A stretch of 64,000 nt of DNA, from the NCBI GenBank assembly GCA_028564675.1, contig JAOVVO010000209.1, positions 1-64,000 on the forward strand, given 5' to 3'. A model generated the notes under the pieces. That model was given only the letters and a program-made list of their open reading frames with translations. It was not told the origin of the DNA and searched no databases. The position numbers were made by a program, and so were the translations under genes. Below are positions 49,716 through 59,800 of this stretch, in pieces. This DNA comes from Onchocerca lupi (Eukaryota; Nematoda; Chromadorea; Rhabditida; Onchocercidae). Position 1 is the stretch's first letter. Every line of letters starts with the position of its first letter.

Positions 49716-52410
49716 GTGCATGTGCATGTGTATGCATGTGCATGTGTGCATGCATGTGTAAATACCACTATTGCTTCGCTTTTCATTTTAATTCACCATT
49801 ATCTTACATTTGCTGTGAACAGTTTATAAATTCACATTAAAAATTCTGTCTTAATCTTACTAAGTATAATTTTGAAGCGAAAAAAAAAAAAAAAAAGGGC
49901 CCCAGAAATTACAAAAATTTGTCGAAAATTTCGAATCCCATTATTGTCAGATTAATCATACCTTCCGTGGCAGATTGTTACTTAAAGAAGTTTAGAAAAG
50001 GTACTTTCAGGAACTAAGTTTATCGGAATTTATTACTGATTTTCAGGTTAGTTAAAGTTTTGTTTAGGTATAAGGTTTGTGATTATATGTTTACTTGTGT
50101 GCGCAAATGTTTATCGTGCGGCTGTGTAAATAAGCATTACTGATAACTTATTGCTTCGCTTTTTTCATTTTTCATTTAGCACTTTATTCTTGAGAAAATA
50201 AATGCAAAAATTTTTTCAACATAATTTTATTAAAAGAAATTAAAAATTTACAAGCTCGGCTTTTTTATTCTTGATTTTCATTGCTTTTTACAATTTTGTG
50301 ATTTTACACAAATTTAAATGGCTAACTTTTTTTTTAAGCCATATGTTTGGTATAAAAATAAGTTAATTTTTTGTTTCAGGCTAAGCGAAGATCCGTTATG
50401 TTACAAGAATACTGTGGAAATAGCTAACATGGGTGAAATTTCAGCTATCGGATATAGCGCAAAAAAAACTCCATTCAGTGCTGCACCAATGTTATGGCCA
50501 AAAAAAGTTGAGCAAAATGAAATGATACAAATACTTTTATCAGATTATATTGCCAATGCACTACTTTATCAAGCTTTTTCGTAAGCTCATCTTATCTACC
50601 GTATAACATAGAAGAAATATTTAAATTGGATGTAACATGCAGTTATTCTGCAATTAGATAAGATGCAATTATTCAGCAATTTACAAAACATAATGATATC
50701 ATTCTGAATACGGATCAATTTAAAATTGAAAAAAAAGAAAACGGAAATATCTCATACATTTTCTATTCTATGTGGACGGTTTTATCTATTTTCATCAATC
50801 ACTCTTCTTTTTTTTTTACCTCTAATCACTTTCAAACGTAAGATGGCCTGAAATTCCATACGAATGCATAAAATTAACATGCAATAGGAAGTAAACAATG
50901 TATGCATGTTGAAAGAAGAAAAATTTGATGCCAAAATGACTGGAAACATTTTTAGCAGAGAGTACTTTAAAATTATACCAAAAATGAAACCTGATTGAAT
51001 ATCATTCATCAATTCATTGGTTTGGGTACCATACTGATCGCAAGCCATCATGAATTTCATTTGTTGCCTTTTTCAATCAGAAATTTGCAGGGAACATTTG
51101 TTACAGTTTGTCGTGGACGATCAAACAATTTCATCCTTAGGCCCAATGCTACGTACTTCGTGTCCATCGGGATTCTGTTTTGCTGACCTGATACCTCAAT
51201 TAGCTGAGCAGTATCCAAATAGCAAAGTTCGACTTGTTTTCACGCCTACCCGAGCTCCTGTAGTGCTATTTCAAGCAAAACAGGGCGGTTCGCAAATCCT
51301 TATTTTACTTTTTACGTTCAAAACTTTTATCTCTTCCTTCGTACGTTATATTTCCACTATAATCTATTTCTTTTAAAAAAAGAAGAGAAAAAACTGAAAT
51401 TCAGAGTAATCTAATAAATTCAAATAAAAGCCATATTTACAGGTCTGCTGACAATTAATATAAATGGTTTGGTATTTATGTACATTGTAGAATCTAATGG
51501 AAAAAGCCATCAAGCGGCAACGTTTACCTTAGATATTGTTGCAAACGTCCGCATACATATTGAGGTAAAGTCTTCTTCTACCGAAAAATTTTCTATCAAA
51601 TTTTTTGCAAAGATATATGAAATAAAATAAATAATTCCCAATCATTTATTTTTCTCTTATTTATTTGTATTATTCCAGTTGTGATACCAATGAAATGATT
51701 TTGTTGTAGAATAACAAATTACTCGGAAAGACAACGGTAGACAGTTTCCGATTAAAGAATAAATTTGGAAACATTAATATAAGTGATGATGAATTATCCG
51801 ATATTGCAATACTAAGTTCCGAAATGCTTCAACGTTCTATCAATAATTTTTTACATGAAGGATTTCCGATACCAATACCTAAAGGTTATTTTCATTGCTT
51901 TCAGACATCGAATTTGTTAGTCGTAGCAATCAGGATAAAACATACTAATTAGCTTTCTAGAATAGCCTCTGTTCCTCGATTCATCCAACTTCCCTTTCTT
52001 AATTTACCCAACAATTACTCTTAAAACCATTCACTTTTATTCATCTTCCTGAGATTTAACTATCACCAATTACTTGATATAAATTTGATCATAAGCTTGA
52101 TACAAGCAATTCTTGAACTGTATGTACTTTTAGTGTATGTTGTGAGCTATCAAAATCCATACATTCAGTTTTTTCTCTATTTTTATCTGGAATAATTCCT
52201 GAATGAAAAATTTCAGTTCTACACATAAATATCACTGAACTACGAATCCTTGATCGGAGTATTTTCATATCTGCAGATTTTGAATTGGATCGAAGGCGTA
52301 TACATACGCTTGCAGTAGAAGCATTTGCACAAACCGAATTTTTCCCACGTAATGTATTTAGTGGTAGCGCAAGTGTACACGGTAGTTCAGTAAATAAGAG
52401 ACATGGATGA
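46851..52410 (+). CDS. BPI/LBP/CETP-family lipid-binding protein (plus copy)
   Basis: Ten exons total 1737 nt (578 aa), all phases consistent: 46851-46940, 47160-47422, 47640-47868, 48932-49165, 49603-49634, 50380-50580, 51091-51287, 51443-51564, 51710-51884 and 52217-52410. Exon 1 is a signal peptide. Barrel one starts VRVLPRAITYLNSVGAEILN after the cleavage region and holds the conserved Cys pair (IFCRT, LICKEV). Barrel two carries DDQTISSLG and ends with GFPIPIPK, the family's GFPLPxP signature. The ending is a basic tail (NKRHG). Two oddities: intron 3 has a GC donor (47869-47870), and exon 5 is only 32 nt, with a decayed duplicate downstream. An AATAAA lies at 52533. Function as a secreted lipid or microbial-product binder is inferred from the family. 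Confidence 0.92.
47869..48931 (+). other. GC-AG intron in the plus BPI gene
   Basis: The only join that keeps the frame and the family alignment (LTGLALNIFK followed by QGISEQIRSL) uses AAG|GCACTT as donor and TTTTCAG as acceptor. The canonical GT donors nearby either break the frame or, as with GTTTAT after NIE, delete the conserved NGGLTGLALNIF stretch. Confidence 0.7.
49603..49634 (+). other. 32-nt microexon of the plus BPI gene
   Basis: Lies between TTGCAG and GTTAGT and encodes QLVSRIYIDF plus two bases. It is required: the exons on either side (ending LFK in phase 0, starting in phase 2) cannot be joined directly. Confidence 0.75.
49670..49760. repeat. (TATGTG)n microsatellite
   Basis: A hexanucleotide satellite of TATGTG units decaying into TGCATG variants, lying just after the 32-nt BPI exon inside copy A of the local duplication. 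Confidence 0.93.
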
Positions 52411-53248
52411 TAGTTGATTAATGTAAATAATTTCATTGTTTTTAAATCTTATATACTGTGATGCGTGTATATGAATCTAGAACTTATATATTGTTTCCAA
52501 TCGTATAAACTACAAAATATAATATTGGCGACAATAAACTTTAGTCGCTTAAATTTATGACATCATCCGTATAAATCTCTTGTTATTATAAAAACTTCAA
52601 ACATCCAGGCTTCCTTCCTTACATATATTTGTCATTGTTGGATGGTTATGGATGCTAGAGTTTTGCCAGTCTTGAATCTTCCATCAAAGACAAGCCAGGA
52701 GTCAGGAATGACGCACAAATGGCTTCCGGATTCCGGAATTTCAGTCAAGTATGATAAACAATCAGTTCAAGCTATTGCAAGCAAAACTTCATACCTACCC
52801 ATATAACACATAACCCATCGACAATTACACCTATTTAATTCTTGCGTAACACACCTCTTAATTCATCGGCCAACCGTCCAATACCGATAGCCCAGAAGGA
52901 TGAACTTTGATCTGCCCAGTAGAAGTTTACTTATGCCTGTACGTGTTAGCGCATGTAATCTGATTATATTTATCTCGAAAAGAAGGCTACATTTTAAGCG
53001 GACATCCAGGGTGGCATCTAATTTTGAAGAAGATCAGATTATCATTCCATATTTTGCTATTCTACCATGCCCAAAAGTTTCTTTTTTCCTTTTTAAATTA
53101 TCAAAGACAGGAATGATAACATGGACGAGGTTCATTTCTCAGTTGAAAGATTCTTTTTTTTCTTTTATCAGATCCGTGCTAACATATTAGTGTTATAGTT
53201 TCCATCAGTGATCTCAACAACCCAAATTTCAGGATAAAAGAGAGAAAA
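52411..53248. other. Intergenic, between the BPI and IMP4 genes
   Basis: Contains the 3' UTR of the plus BPI gene (AATAAA at 52533-52538) and, after that, no gene. An open frame at 52900-53190 has no domain. A CAAATTTCAG at 53223-53232, 16 bases before the IMP4 start, looks like a trans-splice acceptor. Confidence 0.5.
53223..53232 (+). promoter_or_regulatory. Probable spliced-leader acceptor of IMP4
   Basis: CAAATTTCAG followed 17 nt later by the ATG, with no intron donor or ATG between. This is the usual arrangement of nematode trans-splice sites. Confidence 0.5.
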
Positions 53249-55330
53249 ATGATAAGGCGTGAAGCCCGGTTACGTCGTGAGTATGTGTATCGGAAAAGTT
53301 TGGAAGAGAAACAACGGTTGATCGATGAAAAACGACAAACCGTCAAAAAATATGTAAATGAGAATAGACCTATACCAACGCATTTGAGGAAAGATGCCAT
53401 TGAATTACAACAAGATGCTGAATGGGGAGGTGAGAATATCTGTTGATGGAATAATCCATTTTTCTTTTCAGTCTTTACCATTTATTCTTTTTTTCTCCAA
53501 TATCAGTCAAGATTTAATTGAAATATTTGTTGTGTGATAAAAAGTATGAGTTGCATTTATATCGATTGCAATTGAACTGAGCAAGAATTAAATAATATGT
53601 GGAGTAAAGTTAACCTACGAAGACTGAACTTTCCAGTTTCATGGGCAACGGGAGCGATCATCTTTGGTACAAGACTTTTTGCCTCAAGATCGTCCGGAAT
53701 TTTTCGATTGTCATACATTGCTTTGAAGAGCATTACTACTGTTAGCATTTTCAGGGGAAGTATCAAATATCGATGATGAATATCGCTACGCTGGCGCAGC
53801 AGACCCAAAAGTTGTACTAACAACAAGTCGTGAACCGTCAGCCAAACTTAAAATCTTTTTGAAAGTAAGCGTGTTTCTTCTCTTCATATTTCAACCCTAA
53901 CTTTCGGAATTTCAAATCGTCGAATTTTTGCTGAAATAAAATGAAGAGAATGTTCAAGAAAAGTTATGTGTTTATTTTGCAAATCAAAAATCAGAAATAA
54001 TTTCTGTTGTAGGAAATGCGGCTGATGTTTCCAAATGCGCAGCGTATCAATCGTGGTCATTATGATATCAAGAAATTAATACAAGCTTGTAAAGCTAATG
54101 ATGTTAGTGTTTTTGTCACCGAATTTGAGTTTCCTGGATAGAATCCTGAATCTATATCTTTAATTTAATAATTATTTTAATACTAATTTTGAAATTACAG
54201 GAAATTGCAATAAATACTAATTTTCACGAATTTTAGAGGCAGTTAGTAAATAAAGTCACAAAGCTGACTGACAAATTTGAGAATAAATAAGTTAATTGAC
54301 CATGTTAATCTCTAATAAGATTAAAATAATGCATTTATGGTAATCATAAAACATTTTCTATTTAATTTTATATAACAGTGCTCTTGACATTTTTTTTCTC
54401 CTGAATTATTATCTTTGTATAGTACAATATATTTAAGATTACGGATTTTATATTACTGCATGAAACGCGTGGTAATCCCGATGGAATGATTGTATGCCAT
54501 CTACCCTTTGGACCTACTGCTTATTTTACTTTAACAAATGTTGTGATGCGGCACGAAGTGCCAGAATGTGGAACCATGTCGGAGGAATATCCGCATCTTA
54601 TATTCGATAATCTTAATTCATCTCTTGGACGTAGAGTAAGTTAGATTTTTCCATTGTCCCTTTATGAATTATCGAAGTCAGAAGGACAATTTAATGTAAT
54701 CTCACGGATAATGTAGTTTAGTAAAGTGTTAAAATATTGATCATCTGTCATAGATTCTTGTTCTGTTGACATTTATATTTGGTATTCTTTTCTGTTTTTT
54801 TTTCCAGTTAACTGCGATATTAAAACATCTGTTTCCTGTACCGAAAATTGATAGTCGACGAATTATCACTTTTAGCAATACTCAGGACTTCATTAGTTTT
54901 CGGCATCATACATACAGTAAAGATGAACATGGTGAAATAAAATTGAAGGAAATTGGTCCACGATTTGAAATGAGGCGTAAGTTTTCTTGTTACGGAATGA
55001 AATCATACATGAATCTACGATTGTTATAGCATTGCTACAAGTAACCGGATGAAATTATTGTGACGAAGGATACGAGAGGAATTTTTATGCATTTCTCAGC
55101 TTGATGACTGATCGTGTAAATGGTTACCATAGTTTAATTAAAGTGTAGTTTTATTTACAGCAGGTAATTTTCTACACTTTTTTAATCTTTACATTATTTT
55201 AGCATATTTAATAAAAATGGGTACAATTGACAATGCCGATGCTGAAACAACTGAGTGGGCCCTACGATCATATACTAATTCAGCCAGAAAGAGGTCTGCT
55301 TTGTTATCTATACCAGACGAAGAGGAATAG
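53249..55330 (+). CDS. imp4: U3 snoRNP protein IMP4 (Brix domain)
   Basis: Six exons in phase: 53249-53429, 53755-53864, 54013-54102, 54438-54635, 54808-54976 and 55203-55330. They give 291 aa, the same length as human IMP4. The N-terminus MIRREARLRREYVYRKSLEE and the segment NRPIPTHLRKDA match the family. The Brix domain follows, with TTSREPSAKLKIFLKE, MFPNAQRINRGHYDI, HLPFGPTAYFTL, VVMRHEVPECGTMSE, HLFPVPKIDSRRIITF and ISFRHHTY, then the GPRFEM strand. Role: with IMP3 and MPP10 in the SSU processome, it helps U3 snoRNA pair with pre-18S rRNA in the nucleolus. It is likely SL trans-spliced, with an acceptor 16 nt upstream of the ATG. Confidence is high; the exon 4 acceptor (TTTAAG) was chosen by family alignment. 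Confidence 0.97.
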
Positions 55331-56838
55331 TGGAACATGATGTTGTTTGTTTTTAATCGATGTTTTACTAATATCGTATATTTGGTCTATTCAGCTATCC
55401 CTAGTATGTGAATTGTTGCGTACTTATAAAGATAAAATGATTTTCTATCGTTTTTCGAGAAAACACCATTTTGAAAAACTTTCATAAGAATAGCATCATG
55501 GGCCATCCGACGCAATACGCTTTGGAATGATACAACTTCAAGTCGAACACTATTTTGCATGGACTTCTTGGATGAGGCTGGCGATTGTCTTGTTTAATTC
55601 ATTCATTAGTTCGATTCTTCACAAGATCCTTTGATAATGATGAGAACAAGAAAATTAAAATAAGTTTTTTTAGCTGTTTATATAAATTTTACTTATCATC
55701 AGTTTGCTACTGAAAGCGATTTTGAACCTTTCTTTTTGTATGGGTTTTGACCAAGATTTCTTTTTATGGATTTTGACCAGAATTTATATTTTGGTTCCTT
55801 CTGTATCCTCTATCTTTCTGCTTATACGATTCTCGGGATCTCATATGTTTATTAATTCAAGAAGAGGCTTTTCCGTTGCCAAGTGCGTATTTTCAATTTC
55901 AACTTTTTTGCAACATTTTCTCGACAAAATCTTTTCGTTCCTCATTCTGAGGCTGATGAAAAGTCTTTATTGCTTTCTTGTTTTAGCAATTGTTGAAATA
56001 CTTTCTGTATGTACAGGTTTCATCCTTTTTATTCTCTCCGTTTAACTTAATGAAATTCTTTCAGCTTTTGCTGATATTATCTAGATTTTCTTACTGTCGG
56101 CTTAAATTAACTTGGGACTTCTTTTTTTGATATTTATTATACACAAATCTCCGCTGTTCAGATATAAATTTTGCAACATCGCTAAATTAAGAGAAGTAAT
56201 GACGCATGATTTTTATCCTCTATCTTCAGTTATAATGAATGAACAGTACTAATGAAATAGGAACTTTGTCTTTCTTTCATTTCGTTCATTTGTTCTTTGC
56301 GATCGAAATATCTCTTAAAGTTGGTGTCATCTTGCGAATAAGGTGAAATATATTGTTGCTCGTAGATGTTAAGCTTCACTATTGATATGAATGCAGAAAA
56401 AGAAAATGGATTTGATTTTCATTTTGTTGCAATTGATCATATTTTATAATAAAAAGCTGCAAGGAAATGCTAAGAAATGCAGCAAATAGGAGGAAAAGAT
56501 GCAGTAGCAGCACTACATTGCACTGCATTGCACATAATGTTGTAACACAATTATGAAAAGATAAACAGGTAGGCGCAACAGGCTTATATAATTAACGACC
56601 AATACTTGTTTCTTTTTCATTAACTGATGATGATACTATTGCTTTTTGAGCAGAATCTGGGCGAAAAAGTAATGCGTTTTTGCATCATTGGGAAAAGCAC
56701 ACATAGAGAATGATGAGTGAGGAGTATTGAATCTCGAGCTCGAGCTCGAGCTTGAACTTGAACTTCATCATCCATTATGGACGCTCATTGGTTAAGCTTC
56801 TCATAGCGAACTAGATTGGAGGAGGATAGCTGTGCGGT
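55331..56838. other. Intergenic, upstream of the NF-kappaB-like gene
   Basis: About 1.5 kb, T-rich near the left end (with a Phe-rich spurious frame at 55704-56045). I searched all plus frames for a Rel-type DNA-recognition loop or signal exon and found none. A CTCGAGCTCGAGCTCGAG palindromic repeat lies at about 56732-56752, and CTTGAACTTGAACTTC follows it. Confidence 0.5.
56732..56766. repeat. CTCGAG/CTTGAA short tandem repeat
   Basis: Three and a half hexamers of CTCGAG pass into CTTGAA units about 75 bp upstream of the NF-kappaB-like start codon. The first part is fully palindromic. It could be promoter DNA or 5' UTR structure. Confidence 0.7.
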
Positions 56839-59800
56839 ATGGTTACATCTTTGTTTGGTACGAGCACATTACCTGTAATTCAATTTGAAGCACCACCTTC
56901 ATCAACATTCTCTGATCATATCCCAGTTAGCTTCACTGTAACATTATCAGTTAATCAACCTGTCATTGTTACCGTCAATCTTTTAACAGCCGATTTTCGA
57001 CCACATCATCTTGTCATTACACCGCAACAAACTGTTGTCCATATCGCCGAATCCACTACACATAAGTAAATATCTTCACCAATCAAATTTTTCATCCAAC
57101 AAGCTATTTTGCTCTAATTCATTTTCGACACTTCACTTCAGTAATTAACACAACTCACAAACTATAAAAAATCACATAATGTTTGTTTTCGAAATGCAAA
57201 AGTGAATCAAAAGAGGCCAAGAATTCAACTTGATTTCTCATCTAATTTAATTACATCGATTGTTTGATATCTATTTGATGGAATACTTTTTTCCTGATAC
57301 CGTAACAAATAGTGTTACATTTCTTACAAGAATATAAATAGGATTCAAGTGGATATAAGTCTGGATGAAACGTCGTCATCAACAGAGTTGGGCCAACGTT
57401 GATTTTTGTTATAATTAATGATTGATAATGTCTTCTGTAAGCACGAATTATCACCAGTTGCAATAGATTTATCAACAAAATTTTAGAATAACATCATATA
57501 GATAGAATTATTTCACTAACATTATATTTGACTAACATAACAGCTTAGCTTTGTATAATATCAAATATATCAATTGTTGAAAGATTTCAGAAATTCTTTC
57601 AACAGCTTTAACATTTTAGTGAAGTACCAATAGTTGGATGAATGAATTGGATTGATTTTCAGGTTTGAAAACCTGTATATTACAAAACCGGTTGAAACAG
57701 TTGAACAGGATCCAGTTCAGTCGGCTGAAACAGATCATCAGCAAAATAGTGCTGATGCTAACAAATTGGATGAAAGGTGGACGGAAGAAGAAGAAAGTAT
57801 TCGAATAATGGTTGAAGCAGCAACCGCTTGTGCTTCTTCAGTAATTGTTTCCGATATCATTCATCGTGATAACGGTATGATTCATTCTTATCCGTAATAA
57901 TAAATCTTTTAATTAGTTTCTTACGATTGAAAAGAAATCAATAGTTTACTCTTGAAAAATCAATAATCGATTTTATAGTACCACTTAAAGTGATTGAAGT
58001 AAGTCATACTATTGTACGGAATACTAAAGAAACGATATGGTTATTGTTAAGCAAACCGGTGGTTAATATTAACATATTCGTTGATATTGGTAATCGAATG
58101 TTACCTGTTGAACGACTAAAAATCTATGATAAGGTAAACTTATCTTTGTTCCATCAAAGTGATTTTGATGCTTAATAGACAAATTATCGGACTAAATTAT
58201 CAAAGGAAAATGATTGCCAGAAATTTTGGCTTGAAATTAGTGATAAACTATGAAGCGAGAAATTTTGAATTTAAGAAAGTTTGAGTAAAATGGATAAAAT
58301 GATTTCAGCTGATCATGTTTTCTTTACCGGCTCTTGTTCTACCGGAGAAGATTGATAAAACATCATCTTCAACAAATAGCTTCAAAATATTTTTAAGGAA
58401 TGACATGCAACAACTGGAACTTCCGGTACAATTTCATGTCAGGTAATTCAACAGCTTATTAGCATGTCATTTCATGATAAATATGTGATTTGAATGATAT
58501 GGGATAACATCGTAATTAATTCAGTATCTTTATCATTGCAATTAAAGGATAAAATATTGAATGGCGGGTGTAGTAGAAGAAAAAATATGATTTGATTTTC
58601 ATATCATATCAAAATCAAATCAGTCTTCATTTCCCTCTTCTGCTATCTGTAACTATGAAAGGAAGATGAATAGGAGCGATACTGCTTCTTCAGATGATGG
58701 AAAATGAATTGCATCTTAGAAAAATAAGGAAATATTGAATTTTCATCATATTTGTTAATAACCTGAATCTTTTCCTGCTCCTAGATTGATTACCTGCAAA
58801 TTTGTCAATCTAGGTTTCTTTTTTTCGCTTTTTTTGGGAAGTAAATATTATGCTGATTACTTCAGTGATACGAGTAATATACAAAATACAAGAGAAGTTG
58901 TCGATAAGAAAGCACTAACGGCATCATTGTTCGAATTTGCTGCTGAAGGAGAGCCATTAGCTTTGGTAAAACCGTTGGTAGCACTTCTCGGTGTTTTTGA
59001 CAACGATGGTTGCAGGTAGTAACTATTTACTTTTTCAAAGTTTTGAAAAAAAATCGATGAATCGGTTAATCAATCGATGAGTCGAAAAATCGATGAATTT
59101 CCAAAATTTTAGCATTAATTCGTTATGAATTATTGATAAGGAATAGATATTTTTGGAATTTAAGAGTTAATAAAGATATTTTCTATCATTTAAATGATTC
59201 TCGTGAAGGCATACATAGTCCAGGATAAATTGTTGTAACATCTGTTTGACCTCTCCGGGAATTAGTGCATACGACTTGTACTTATCTCATTTAATTAACA
59301 ATCGAAAACATTAAAAGTCGATAATCTGAACAATTTTGATAAATTTAATAAAATCTTTTCTATTGAAATGAAATTCAGTATCGAACTGAATTAAAATCAT
59401 TTTGTGAGATAATATGATAAATGTGAATATGTCGTTGAAAAGAAGATAATAAACAATTAATAATTTTAGTGTCTTACACGTGGCAGCACGTAATAAGCAA
59501 AATTTTGCTCTAAAAACAATGCTATCGGTGTTATGTGAGTGTAGCAGTGAAGAGGAACGTCAAAGAATTCTTAATGCGCCGAATATTCGGGGTCAAACAG
59601 CGCTGCACTGTGCGGTACGAGCTGGTGATCCGGATTGTGTACATTACTTAATTAGTGCTGGTGCCAAAAGAAATGTTGTGGATAATAATTTGGATACAGT
59701 AAGTATAGCTTGAATTTGTTGAAATTTGTACTTTCCATTCAAAATTTGAAATATCGCACAGGTAGCTTTCTCGTCTAAGCGTACGAAAAACTTTGCTATC

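Larger units (their letters stand above)
49596..50190. repeat. Imperfect tandem duplication spanning the microexon
   Basis: Copy A (about 49596-49806) holds the 32-nt exon, GGTTAGTTGAAAG, a TG-rich satellite and TATTGCTTCGCTTTTCATTTT. Copy B (about 49997-50190) holds, in the same order, an exon-like segment, GGTTAGTTAAAG, a TG-rich stretch, and TATTGCTTCGCTTTTTTCAT. The B exon-like segment (50011-50046) is 36 nt, reads ELSLSEFITDF plus Gln and would break the frame, so it is probably a dead duplicate exon. Confidence 0.65.

Noticed and set aside
52900..53190. 96-codon open frame before IMP4
   Set aside because: No relation to IMP4 and no domain. The IMP4 start with a trans-splice acceptor at 53232 explains the region.
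55704..56045. 113-codon hydrophobic open frame upstream of the NF-kappaB-like gene
   Set aside because: Pure T-rich composition. Checked for a missing Rel DNA-recognition exon; none is present.
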